Origin: Mesorhizobium loti R88b
Lineage (GTDB): Bacteria; Pseudomonadota; Alphaproteobacteria; Rhizobiales; Rhizobiaceae
Assembly (NCBI RefSeq): GCF_013170845.1
Contig: NZ_CP033367.1
Location: 6,635,001 to 6,699,000, forward strand
Reading direction: 5' to 3'
DNA length: 64,000 nt
Part shown: one piece after another, positions 37,501 to 45,686 of the stretch
Layout: the number at the start of each line of letters is the position of its first letter
Position numbering within the stretch: position 1 is the first letter of the stretch
Made by a program: the position numbers and the translations under genes
Notes under the pieces: generated by a model
The model's database searches: none
What the model saw: the letters and a program-made list of their open reading frames with translations, nothing else
Told to the model about the DNA's origin: nothing

Positions 37501-39223
37501 CGTGTTTAGTGAAAGCAATGCGAACACCGATGCTCATGAAGGGCGCCTGCACCACCCCTTGAATTTCCTGCCGCGCCTTAGCGAGCGCTGGCAGTTTGAA
37601 GCCCTGCGCAGGCGCTCAGGTACAAAGCTGGAGAAGGAGCTTGTGCAGTTCGCCGCCGCACGGCGGGGCCGTATCTCGATGACTCGCGATAACACGGGCA
37701 ATGAGTGTGAGCGTATCCTCGCAATGATCGGTGGGTCCGGTTATGACGATCTGGTCCTTGCTGAACTCAGTCGACCAAACGTCTTTGGTCGCCAGGACGG
37801 GTTCATCGCCGCGCGCTGGACAAACGATGACCGGGTCGCGGCGGCGCTCGCAAAGTCGCCCGGTGATCCTGAGAATCAGACCTTTGATCAGGTCGTGCGG
37901 ATGGAAGCACTGGCCGTGCACTGTTGCGACGAGCAGCTCGAAGCGATGGTTCGTGCCGGCACCCCGATTTACGTCAACGCAGTGGGGATGCGCTGTTCGA
38001 TCGATCGCGACATGTCGGGCTTGCGTACTCGCATTGCTGATCTGCTAGCATCGGGCGACATCGAGTCACTCGACATAGCGGCTGCTCTCACCGGCTTCCT
38101 CGGGGGGGCCGAGGAGGCGCAGCCTCTGGTGGCAATCTATCTGGCGCCAGCGACAAAGCAGCAGACTCGGCACCGGACTCTGGCTTCGTTCCGCGCGCTT
38201 CACTTTTACACCCCTGAGCTACTCCCTATCGCTCGAGACATGATTGCGGAACGGATCGACGACGAGGCCCAGTTCGTAGCAACGTATTTGGCCGAGGTCG
38301 GCGACGATGGCGCGAGACAGGCCGTGATCGATTGGTTGTCGAGCCAAGACCTCGGTAGCGCTTCCGCGTCGCGAAGGAGGTATCTGACGGCACTCGTCGA
38401 ACATCCCAGCGGCAAAGCGGCAGTGGTGGAGTACCTTCAACGATCCCGCGCGAATGGTCATCTCGTGGTGGATGGCGGTCAGCTGCGGCTGCTTGCCGAG
38501 GCCGGCGACGGCTGGGCCCAAGAACAGTTGGTGCGCGCGAGCTATCGCTATTCTGGTTTCGACCGAGGGAATGTAATCGCGGCGATCGACTATCTGCGGA
38601 AAGAAGAACCTGACGAGGCCTACTTCGCTGCACAGCGCCTGCTCAGTCGCCATGCGGTCGCCGTAGCGGGCGACCTCATGCTTGAAATTAATCCCGATCG
38701 GGCCGGCCCCGAGTTGATCGAGCGTTATCGGCATGCAAAACCGTCGCTGCGCCTCCAGCTCGAGCGCAGACTGCGTGCGCACTTGGGAGGCAATGTTTTG
38801 GCGGCGTTGGTGACGCCTCTCGCGAGCGCCTTGCCGGCGGCCGACCGCAAAACAGCCGCACAGTTAGCGGCTGTGGTTCCCCCTGGCGAAGCTCTGCCCT
38901 GGCTTGACCGACTGGCGAGAGACTCGTCGCCCGCTGTGCAGCAAGCCGCCCGAATGGCGCTTCGTCAACGTCGCCTCGAGACGACAGCGATGGCTCACCG
39001 TGATCTTCTGCTTTCGTCCCCCAAGCCCCTTCAGTGGGCCAGGCTTTTGACCATACTTGAACTTGTCGATCCTTTCTATCTCTGGGCTCGTGACGATCCC
39101 GCAAATCTGAGCGAAGTCTTCGACGCGCTTCCATTCGAATTCCTCCACGAGGGACGCCAACTTGGAAAGAAGCAGCTGAAGCGCCGAGAAGACGCAGCCG
39201 CGAAAGCTGACAAGGATCATTGA
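34568..39223 (+). CDS. Avs-like STAND ATPase with N-terminal Cap4-like nuclease domain (1551 aa)
   Basis: A giant three-part protein. The N terminus (to ~230) resembles the Cap4/DUF4297 PD-(D/E)xK nuclease: an entry helix, then GASDIVEQVKMRASRRKW, where the E/Q-x-K pair (113-116) sits in the strand that reads QVK in that family. The middle is a STAND-type NTPase with P-loop GESGQGKT (324-331) and Walker B LTVYIDDVQD (398-407). From ~600 to the end the sequence is a long run of helical repeats, a likely sensor. Avs (antiviral STAND) proteins have this effector-NTPase-sensor order and trigger on phage proteins. The start is taken at ATG 34568; ATG 34670 (MNKLVPSTGG) is a possible alternative. 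Confidence 0.7.
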   Translation: MGVHGYDISMVNQRGSGPSTGLTEGVGPAAGKKDMNKLVPSTGGLIGINLDSETAGRRAIAGFLLQILRSIKLGLDMTLTLSPLADGTQMVLHLEPAEGSDHQVVGGASDIVEQVKMRASRRKWTSGEIASKVFPDLLKAVKLAADQQFRFVTNNAEGLAPLQAYIASRGKSSERQHRWGNARLTTIAFEQRLAEAAGLIKVNAELRHLLDRFEIEIIAADVTQDAIDKALTPLLRKDEVASDKRFQLLGQLMTLATDGAKLTPAELLTLINPQAHRLLAHIQSLPALLARHVDEDAQLIGYVPSQQARLALPKLVSNFAILSGESGQGKTWTLAQLAFDQIARGELAIVMRSPTKIEDVVNCISERIWQPAHPDRGTIAVVAKVLGDAFRDENGNWLTVYIDDVQDREFAQRLARSKWDEYGVRIVVSAQPRITNVIRSIREGVQIIEIGNFRSADLHRFLRHHDLAEALETMPDDVFELLLKPVHASIFVQLPKRASWAGVSEYELFSAYWEYASLRAREQSDHPTDKYALRSLAARLLTGKGYYPWRVTDLHAVNLDDHAVLRLEQVGLLRRPVPDRFLFAADRMLNWAIAESLADNIQEDELSAEQAEALFASIDGLQTKKKEPIGSRLGYVYFDALWLLARQSEPEFVADLIQEHVARLPEDTHSEDQWRNGYGSLGGAILSALEVLTLGTFDERDLGILRNVPHALAAVAASDPGPVGDLIARQVASPNEVAVDIGLRAACLVQAPAALTAIWDEHLKRALAYEQARLASDVDTRSQAIFAQQLSSEALHVAISANPGWLDPKLATETNEIAVSQLLWMLKDEKTVDSDLAAEIWERHRERIVALMPTPSAALIEAIGHFQEASLLPMLDAAPSSGEWTHARVLRSRARVAPHEAIRQIAEGTDSYGWGAANWWFDELAAVDPDGLAAAIRARAHAGDDPLTDTVLYYGFNPEAMDARTLDEVLDAFAEKLRVFSESNANTDAHEGRLHHPLNFLPRLSERWQFEALRRRSGTKLEKELVQFAAARRGRISMTRDNTGNECERILAMIGGSGYDDLVLAELSRPNVFGRQDGFIAARWTNDDRVAAALAKSPGDPENQTFDQVVRMEALAVHCCDEQLEAMVRAGTPIYVNAVGMRCSIDRDMSGLRTRIADLLASGDIESLDIAAALTGFLGGAEEAQPLVAIYLAPATKQQTRHRTLASFRALHFYTPELLPIARDMIAERIDDEAQFVATYLAEVGDDGARQAVIDWLSSQDLGSASASRRRYLTALVEHPSGKAAVVEYLQRSRANGHLVVDGGQLRLLAEAGDGWAQEQLVRASYRYSGFDRGNVIAAIDYLRKEEPDEAYFAAQRLLSRHAVAVAGDLMLEINPDRAGPELIERYRHAKPSLRLQLERRLRAHLGGNVLAALVTPLASALPAADRKTAAQLAAVVPPGEALPWLDRLARDSSPAVQQAARMALRQRRLETTAMAHRDLLLSSPKPLQWARLLTILELVDPFYLWARDDPANLSEVFDALPFEFLHEGRQLGKKQLKRREDAAAKADKDH

Positions 39224-39446
39224 GATTTCCGGAACTGCGATGACCCAGTTCTGTGTCGCAAGGCCGCAGGGATGGGCTAAGACCACCGGCCGCCTTGAAT
39301 CAAAAAGGGGCAGACGGCCATTTGGGCAGCCAATTCGAAATTAGAGCCTAGCGCACCCTCGAAGTAGTTGATCCGCAAGGGAATTAGTGCAGTTTTGGCA
39401 GATTGATTTGATCCGGCCTAAGACATCGAAGACGGGGTGCGGGATT

Positions 39447-41663
39447 ATGAGCTACGACCTCAGTGCACTTGGTTGGAAGGCATTCCAGGACTTAGCTGCT
39501 GCCGTAGCCGCGGAGATATTGAAGCGGCCCGTACAAACGTTTCTCGGATCGAATGACGGCGGACGCGACGCCGCGTTCTTAGGGCGCTGGGAAGACTCGG
39601 ACGGTGCCACCTCCAAGTCAACAATCCAATGCAAGTTTCTTGGAAAGCCGGGAGCAAACCTAGCTCTGTCCGATTTAAAAGACGAACTGCCCAAAGCGGA
39701 AAAGCTTGCGGCTGATGGCCTCGCGGAAGACTACATCATCCTGACCAACGCCGGCGTTTCCGGTGATGCCGACGCTCAGATCTGCGCGGCATTTGAAGGT
39801 GCGGGCGTCAAGAGATGCCGCACATTCGGCGGAACATGGATTATCCAGCAGCTGACCGAGAACCCCAAGCTGCGCATGCTGGTGCCCCGCGTCTACGGCA
39901 TCGGCGACTTGTCCCACATCATAACCGGTCATGGTTACAAGCAGGCCAAGGCCATTCTGGAATCGATGGGGTCCGACCTCAGCTGCTTCGTGCCGACGGA
40001 CGCCTACCGGTCGGCAGTGAAAGCATTGCAGGAACACGGCTTTGTAATTCTATTGGGCGACCCCGCCTCCGGCAAATCCACGATCGCGGCAATTTTGGCG
40101 CTCGGCGCCATCGATGACGGCTGCCTGGGCGCCTTGAAGATCAACTCACCGGATCAGCTTAACCTGTGGCACCCGGGGGAGAGGCAGTTCCTCTGGGTCG
40201 ACGATGCGTTTGGTCCCAATCACTTCGACGCTTCTCGGATGAGCCGCTGGAATGCCGAACTTGGTACCCTGCGCGCCGCTGTCGAAGGTGGCGCGCGTAT
40301 CGTCTTCACCTCCCGCAACTACATCTGGGAGGCCGCCAAACCCCACTTGAAAACAAGTTCCTTCTCTCTGCTCAAGGAAAGCCAAGTGGTTGTCAACGTC
40401 CATGCGCTCTCCGACGAGGAGCGAGCTCAGATGCTGTACAATCACGTTCGCCGCGCCCAGCCCCAGCAGATACGCCATCGCCTGAAGCCATTCCTCCCCG
40501 CCATCGCCGTCAGCAAAGCGTTTTTGCCGGAAACTGCTCGCCGGCTTGGCGATCCGCTCTTCACCAAGAACCTCATCATCGGCGAGGAACGTCTAACGCG
40601 CCTAGTGGAGCACCCGGTTGAGTTCCTGACCGAGGTGCTGGCGCAGCTGGACGACGCGTCCCGCGCCGCAGTCGCCCTCATCTTCCTGAATTCGCAAGCC
40701 GGAGTACCCTCCCCTATCACCGCGAGTCCAGCTCTCGAAATGGTCACTCGTCTCGTGGGCGTAAAGCCCGCCGATCTGGCTCGTGCGATGCAGCATCTCA
40801 ACGACAGTTTGACCCGACTAATATCGGAGGATGATGGCAACCGGTGGGTGTTCCGCCATCCAACGATTACCGACGCCTTCGCCACCCTCGTCGCAGCCTC
40901 GCCCGAACTGGTAGAGCTTTATGCTCACGGCGCTAAACTCGACCGCCTGCTCGGTGAAGTCGCGTGTAATTCAAAGGCAGCAGAAGACGGGCGGATCCGG
41001 GTCCCTCCCGCTCTCTACCCGGGGCTCATCGAGCGGCTGAAGGCCAGCCCTTTGGATGAATCGTTGAAGTCTTTCCTAGGCGCACGCTGTGAAAGAGCCT
41101 TTCTCGCCATGGTACTGGAGGCCCGGCCAGACATTTTGGAGTGGGCCGCACGGGCGCCTGCGAGCGGTCAGGCGCTTGGCGGAAAACTCCTGATCGCCGC
41201 CCTGGCGTCGTGGGGCCTTCTGCCGGAAGAAGTGCGCCAGAAAATGGTGGCGGACATCCGCGAGCAATCGATCACTTGGCTGGACGCCAAGCCGCTGACG
41301 GACACATTGCTCCGACAGATATTCAAGGATGCTGAGTTCGCCGACTACGCCGAGGCGTTTCGTAAGGAATGGCTCTCAGACATTCCCAGCGTATTCGGTG
41401 AATTTAGTCGATTTTCCTCCGAGGACGCGCCGGGCATGTACAAGGAATTCAAGGAAAATCTGAAGGTCGCGCAGGCCTACTTTGAGCTGAAAAGCGACGA
41501 CTCTTTTGACGAACTTTACGCCGAGATCGACGTCCACATCGAAGAACTTGAGTCCCTACAATCGGCTCCTGATAGCTCGGCCTGGAGCCCCACCTCGATG
41601 GAGAAATCGGCAGTACTGCCCTCTGACGGACCTGGCTTAATTTTCCACGACGTCGACGGCTAG
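39447..41663 (+). CDS. nSTAND3-type ATPase with N-terminal Mrr-like nuclease domain (738 aa)
   Basis: N-terminal Mrr-type PD-(D/E)xK nuclease: ALGWKAFQDLAAAVAAEIL, then GSNDGGRDAAF (D41) and STIQCKFLG (Q61-C-K63). After a linker comes a STAND-type P-loop NTPase with Walker A LLGDPASGKST (203-212) and Walker B QFLWVDDAFG, in the nSTAND3 style, then a helical C-terminal region without obvious repeats. The protein should couple recognition of an invader signal to DNA cleavage. The frame is open upstream to 39387, but ATG 39447 (MSYDLSALGW) begins the conserved domain. It lies 223 bases after the giant STAND gene on the same strand. Confidence 0.75.
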   Translation: MSYDLSALGWKAFQDLAAAVAAEILKRPVQTFLGSNDGGRDAAFLGRWEDSDGATSKSTIQCKFLGKPGANLALSDLKDELPKAEKLAADGLAEDYIILTNAGVSGDADAQICAAFEGAGVKRCRTFGGTWIIQQLTENPKLRMLVPRVYGIGDLSHIITGHGYKQAKAILESMGSDLSCFVPTDAYRSAVKALQEHGFVILLGDPASGKSTIAAILALGAIDDGCLGALKINSPDQLNLWHPGERQFLWVDDAFGPNHFDASRMSRWNAELGTLRAAVEGGARIVFTSRNYIWEAAKPHLKTSSFSLLKESQVVVNVHALSDEERAQMLYNHVRRAQPQQIRHRLKPFLPAIAVSKAFLPETARRLGDPLFTKNLIIGEERLTRLVEHPVEFLTEVLAQLDDASRAAVALIFLNSQAGVPSPITASPALEMVTRLVGVKPADLARAMQHLNDSLTRLISEDDGNRWVFRHPTITDAFATLVAASPELVELYAHGAKLDRLLGEVACNSKAAEDGRIRVPPALYPGLIERLKASPLDESLKSFLGARCERAFLAMVLEARPDILEWAARAPASGQALGGKLLIAALASWGLLPEEVRQKMVADIREQSITWLDAKPLTDTLLRQIFKDAEFADYAEAFRKEWLSDIPSVFGEFSRFSSEDAPGMYKEFKENLKVAQAYFELKSDDSFDELYAEIDVHIEELESLQSAPDSSAWSPTSMEKSAVLPSDGPGLIFHDVDG

Positions 41664-41870
41664 GCGGTCAGTTTTCCGGATCGGGTTTCGCAGGACCCGT
41701 GATCGCAATCGAGCGTATTGGTAACGATGCGTTGCCTTCTGGTTAAGGAGCATTCGTCAATGTCCGACGACTGTGGCAATGGCTGAGCGGCGATCAATGC
41801 TCACGCAGCAGGCATCTACCGCCAAGCCGCATTTCCTTGACGATCTAGCACGGGAAGAATGGGTTAGCCG

Positions 41871-42929
41871 TCAATTTTCAGAACTGGTCCGCCGTAAAAT
41901 ATCGTCGGTACTGACATTCCACAATTGAGCTTTCGAGAGGATGAGCCGGCGAGCCAAACTTTCAACGTTGAAAACCTCATACGGGCCAAGGAATTCAGAG
42001 GAATCGCTGAATCCATGTGCCGTCATGAAATTTCGAATGAAGCTACTGATGTGGAGTGCGTCGGGGATTGTCAATTCGACATCACGAACAACTTGACCGT
42101 CGCTATACGGAGCCGGCGCCCCAAGCGTTGGCTTGATCCTATCTTCCGACCTGGATATCTCGCCCCTCACGATCCAATTCACCTTTTGGTCAACGTCTAT
42201 CCCCGCCTCCTGGAGTCTATCCAAAATATCTTTCAACACGGCAGGGTTCCACTCGCCCGCCAGAAACCGCGCTTTAGCTGCGCTAGACTTCACTTGGAGT
42301 TTGATCTCTTCAATCGCTGAGAAGGCAAGATTGATTGCTATCGAGGTGTTTACGTGAGCTGAGTGGAGCTGGGAGCGCTTGTCGAAGATCTGGCCATACC
42401 TAGGGTGGGTTGACCACCATGTGATGCTCTCCGTTTCGAAGCTTCGCGATAGTTTGTGGATCGCATACACCAGACGTCTGTCCTGCCACGCAGTTGCAGC
42501 CAGCGCCACTGCAAGCGGGAAGTCGGGATCATGGCTGAATTGCTCAAAGAAACCATGACTCCGAAACACATCGCAGAAAACGCCTGTTTGTTCAGATGGA
42601 TCGTCAGGCAGTTCAAAACCTCGGCGGAATGGGGCGTCTTGCTTGTAATTTCCTTCGATAACGTCGTTCGCCGCACGAACCAGCCCAATGATGTTGTTGG
42701 CCGTCGTCTCGTCCGAATCGATGACCATTAGTTGGCCGGCTATAGAGCCGGTCGGCCGCATAGTGAGCGCGTCAGGATGCGAGATTTCCGTCACCCCATT
42801 TTTGTAGAACCAAAATCGTTCTGACGGGTCGGCAATAAAGCGAATTTTCCAGCCCGCAGCCGAGCACATAAAATCGACTGCCTCAACGTGAGTGGGATTG
42901 AATATGAGGAAAGTGCAGTACGACGTCAT
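41871..42929 (-). CDS. Hypothetical protein (352 aa)
   Basis: A complete 352-aa soluble protein that I do not recognise. It has an alpha/beta N-terminal region (FLIFNPTHVEAVDFMCSAAG, WKIRFIADPSERFW), a central helical segment rich in aromatic residues (ITWWSTHPRYGQIFDKRSQ) and a C-terminal helical part (LHISSFIRNFMTAHGFSDSS). There is no membrane segment or P-loop. It is convergent with the nSTAND3 gene (207 bases between stops) and lies inside the defence island, which is the only hint about its role. Confidence 0.6.
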   Translation of the reverse strand: MTSYCTFLIFNPTHVEAVDFMCSAAGWKIRFIADPSERFWFYKNGVTEISHPDALTMRPTGSIAGQLMVIDSDETTANNIIGLVRAANDVIEGNYKQDAPFRRGFELPDDPSEQTGVFCDVFRSHGFFEQFSHDPDFPLAVALAATAWQDRRLVYAIHKLSRSFETESITWWSTHPRYGQIFDKRSQLHSAHVNTSIAINLAFSAIEEIKLQVKSSAAKARFLAGEWNPAVLKDILDRLQEAGIDVDQKVNWIVRGEISRSEDRIKPTLGAPAPYSDGQVVRDVELTIPDALHISSFIRNFMTAHGFSDSSEFLGPYEVFNVESLARRLILSKAQLWNVSTDDILRRTSSEN

Positions 42930-43022
42930 CCTATTCCTACTCAGTGAAGCCGGGCAAATTCTTCAAACGGACTATGATGAGACGTCCGGCAGGATCCTTC
43001 CTCGCGCATCTCTCGCAGAAGG

Positions 43023-43532
43023 TCATGCCCCTTGACGAGGAACGAACGTCCAGAGCGAGAGTGTACCCCTCTTGCCTTGCCATTCCCGCCCCGCCCTAGT
43101 GAATCCGGACCGCTCAAGATTGTTTCTCATGGTGTTGCTGTCGGTCGTGGCATAGGCAGGCTCGCGGAGCTCTTTGAGGATAGCCTCGACGAGGCCGCCG
43201 GAGAGCCGTTTGCCCTGCATCTCTTTGGCGATCACAACATATCCCAACTCCGGCGCAGTTTCGTAGCCTGCGATCGGAGCCGCCGCTGCGGCGAACGTAT
43301 TTACCCGGTATCCGGAGTGGGGGTTTTTTAGCGTGGCGACGCCGACGATGCGGTCAGTCGCCTTGACGCGGAGTAGCGCCAGCGTCCGTGTCCGCCCCAG
43401 TCGCGCACCAATTTGATCCGGGGTGCCTTTGACGGCGCCACCCTTAATCACGAGTTGGGTCAGCGACAGTCGGGCCTCCGAGTTGAGATCGCGGAAGACG
43501 CCGCACCACAGGTAAGTCTCGTTTTCGTCCAT
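43023..43532 (-). CDS. GNAT-like acetyltransferase (169 aa)
   Basis: A 169-aa protein of acetyltransferase type. It has the core strand with RIVGVATLKNPHSGYR, then ELGYVVIAKEMQGKRLSGGL, matching GNAT motif A (Q-x-x-G-x-G/A acetyl-CoA loop, here QGKRLSGG), then a C-terminal YATTDSNTMRNNLERSGF block as in motif B. The substrate is unknown. Single GNAT genes of this kind occur in defence islands and toxin-antitoxin loci, but no antitoxin-like partner is adjacent. Confidence 0.65.
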   Translation of the reverse strand: MDENETYLWCGVFRDLNSEARLSLTQLVIKGGAVKGTPDQIGARLGRTRTLALLRVKATDRIVGVATLKNPHSGYRVNTFAAAAAPIAGYETAPELGYVVIAKEMQGKRLSGGLVEAILKELREPAYATTDSNTMRNNLERSGFTRAGREWQGKRGTLSLWTFVPRQGA

Positions 43533-43567
43533 AAAGAACGCTCGGCGAGTAAGAGGGTAATCCAGCC

Positions 43568-43900
43568 CTATGTTGGGCCCTCAATGGGCTTTGGCTGGTA
43601 GTAGATAGCATCGAGCATAGCAACACGGACATCCCACATCTCCATTTCCCATGTCGTGGGGCGCGGGGTCTTGTACCAAGGTGCCTGTTGGATGGGGTCG
43701 ATCACCCGCTCCCAGTAGTTCTTCAACCCGATGGTGGTGGGCGCAGACGAGAGGGAGTAGCGAGACCTGCCGTGTTGCCACCGTTCACGCAGACGAAGAG
43801 GTCGGGGCGTTTCACTGCGAGGAGCCGGGTGGCCGCCAAGACGCGCGGTACGCGGGATTGCGAGAATGCAGCGGTGAATGCTGCACACATTTCGGACACG
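43568..43900 (-). pseudogene. Frameshifted conserved hypothetical gene downstream of scpB
   Basis: The 5' part reads in one frame (SQSRVPRVLAATRLLAVKRP, then DLFVCVNGGNTAGLA) and the 3' part in another (LKNYWERVIDPIQQAPWYKT, then MWDVRVAMLDAIYYQPKPIE), with the switch near 43760. Together they look like the end of one protein that has lost frame. The family is not one I can name. It follows scpB on the same strand. Confidence 0.5.
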
Positions 43901-43933
43901 CAACTGCCGGCGGTTGCTACGCGCCCCGGACAG

Positions 43934-44629
43934 TCAATCCTCGATCTCTGGGTGGGCGTTTCGATGGTTGGAAGAAAACCCCGGCACGATGTCGCCGGCC
44001 AGCAGCTTCTCCTTCGACAGCAGGCCTGCATCCTCCAGTGCCTCGAATTCGGGCAGCTGGCGCAGCGTGTCGAGCCCGAACTGCGACAGGAAAGTCTTCG
44101 TCGTTACATAGGTGTATGGCGCGCCCGGCTGCGGCGAGCGCGGCCCCGAGGCGATGAGGTCCTGCCCCCGCAGCACGCCGATCAGGTCGCGCGACACCTC
44201 CTTGCCGAAAAAGCTAGACAGCTCGCCGCGCGTGATCGGCTGGAAATAGGCAATGCACATCAAAACCAGTGCCTCCGCCTGCGACAGTTCTTTTGCCCCC
44301 TCGCCCGCTGCCGTGCCGAAGGCGGCGCGGATGGCGTCGCCAAAAATTTTCTTGGTCCGGTGCTGCCAGCCGCCAGCGACCGCGACCAGTTCATAGGGGC
44401 GGCCGGCGAGCTCGGCGCGGATGTCGTCGATGACCAGCTCGATATTGCAATTCCTTCCCACCACCCGCGCGAGGACACTGCGTGTCACTGGTTCATTTGC
44501 CGCAAAGATCACCGCCTCCACCCGGCCCATCCACTCACGCCAGCGCAGTTCTGGCGGCAGGTGATCGAGCTCGGTGTCAAGCAGCGCCGGCTGATCGTTC
44601 GACTTGCGGCGGGCAGAGGCTTCGCTCAT
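43934..44629 (-). CDS. scpB: Accessory ScpB (SMC-Scp complex subunit)
   Basis: A 231-aa ScpB-family protein with two winged-helix domains: MGRVEAVIFAANEPVTRSVL, then YELVAVAGGWQHRTK, and the second wing region KELSQAEALVLMCIAYFQPI with YTYVTTKTFLSQFGLDTL. ScpB normally bridges the SMC condensin with ScpA. This copy lies on mobile DNA next to DUF1403 and without scpA or smc, as seen on rhizobial plasmids and symbiosis islands, where it may help maintain the element or modify chromosome structure. It starts 2 bases after the DUF1403 stop and so is translated as part of that pair. Confidence 0.85.
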   Translation of the reverse strand: MSEASARRKSNDQPALLDTELDHLPPELRWREWMGRVEAVIFAANEPVTRSVLARVVGRNCNIELVIDDIRAELAGRPYELVAVAGGWQHRTKKIFGDAIRAAFGTAAGEGAKELSQAEALVLMCIAYFQPITRGELSSFFGKEVSRDLIGVLRGQDLIASGPRSPQPGAPYTYVTTKTFLSQFGLDTLRQLPEFEALEDAGLLSKEKLLAGDIVPGFSSNHRNAHPEIED

Positions 44630-44631
44630 CG

Positions 44632-45585
44632 CTAGAGTCCAAACAGCCGGAAGGTGGGACGGTCGGAGAGCTCGCGCACGGCCTCCAGTTGCTGCAGCCG
44701 CTCGAACAGCCGCCGGGATGCAAAGCGCGACAGATTCTTCGTCGTCAGCGATCCAGAGACGGCGTCTTCGTTGAACAGCAGGAAGACCACCTCGCCGGCG
44801 CCTTTGGAGCGCAATTTCGGCGCCACCGCCAGGAGTTTTGCGGCGCGGCGCGACAACTCGGTGGCCAGCCGGCAGGCATCGGCCGCAGCGTGAACCAGCG
44901 CGACGCAGACCGCCCGCTCAAAATTCTTGTCCCCTGGCCGGATGCGTTTGCCGCCGCCGTCGGGGCGAAAAGCCGGACCAAAGGCCTGAGCCATCAGCAG
45001 CGGCAGGGGCTGCGGCCACCCCAGGCTTTGCGCCAGCACTAGGTCGGCGAGCCACCAACCAAAAAGCTCGGCATCGGGCCTCATGGCGACGACGTGAGCG
45101 ACGATCGCCGCGGCGGCGAACGGCGCCGGTCGCTGCGACCGCGCCAGGTTTTCAATGTCCCTACAGAGGTCGGCGAGCGCCGCGCTCTCCCAATGGAACC
45201 CGAGCTGGTCGAGTATCTTTTCGAGCCGGTCAGGGGTAGCGACGGGCGGCTGTCCGGCCAACTGCCGCCAGGCGCCAAAGATGGTGCCCGCGGGTCCGGA
45301 GTCGGCCCCGGCTGGGCGCAGATACCAGGCGTCGCGCAAGGCGGCCGCGTCCTCGGCGCGGCCGGCGAGCCGCATGCTGGCGGCGGCGCAGCTCAGCGCC
45401 AGCCGCTGCCGCCAAACGCCGGCCCAGGCAGGCTGTGCGCGGGCGAGCGTGTCGAGGACACCCAGGGCGGCGCCGGCCCGGAAGGCGGCGGCGCCGTCGC
45501 TCGGCGCGCCGGCGCTTGTGATCGCCCAAGCCGGAACGGAGGGCGGCGCACCCGAGCTGGCGGTCGCGGGATCAAGGCGAATCAT
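44632..45585 (-). CDS. DUF1403 family protein
   Basis: A 317-aa Ala-rich helical protein. I recognise it as DUF1403 by its pairing with an accessory ScpB and by motifs such as WRQRLALSCAAASMRLAGRA, LPLLMAQAFGPAF and LSRFASRRLFERLQQLEAVR. The function is not known. The end reads SDRPTFRLFGL, two bases before the ScpB start. The promoter should lie just upstream, where the 45668-45686 palindrome is found. Confidence 0.75.
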   Translation of the reverse strand: MIRLDPATASSGAPPSVPAWAITSAGAPSDGAAAFRAGAALGVLDTLARAQPAWAGVWRQRLALSCAAASMRLAGRAEDAAALRDAWYLRPAGADSGPAGTIFGAWRQLAGQPPVATPDRLEKILDQLGFHWESAALADLCRDIENLARSQRPAPFAAAAIVAHVVAMRPDAELFGWWLADLVLAQSLGWPQPLPLLMAQAFGPAFRPDGGGKRIRPGDKNFERAVCVALVHAAADACRLATELSRRAAKLLAVAPKLRSKGAGEVVFLLFNEDAVSGSLTTKNLSRFASRRLFERLQQLEAVRELSDRPTFRLFGL

Positions 45586-45667
45586 GATTTGGAGAGTAAA
45601 GTGCCGGTGCGCTTATGGCCATGACTTTTGTGCCAAAACGCACAGCCTGTCGTGCGTCAACAACGAA

Positions 45668-45686
45668 TGATAATGTTGCATTATCA
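45668..45686. promoter_or_regulatory. Perfect palindrome resembling a Fur-family box
   Basis: TGATAATG-TTG-CATTATCA is a perfect 8+8 dyad with a 3-base spacer. The half-site matches the GATAATG half of classical Fur boxes. It lies 83 bases upstream of the DUF1403 start and could control the DUF1403-scpB pair, or it may be left from a deleted gene. The regulator is not shown by the sequence. Confidence 0.5.
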
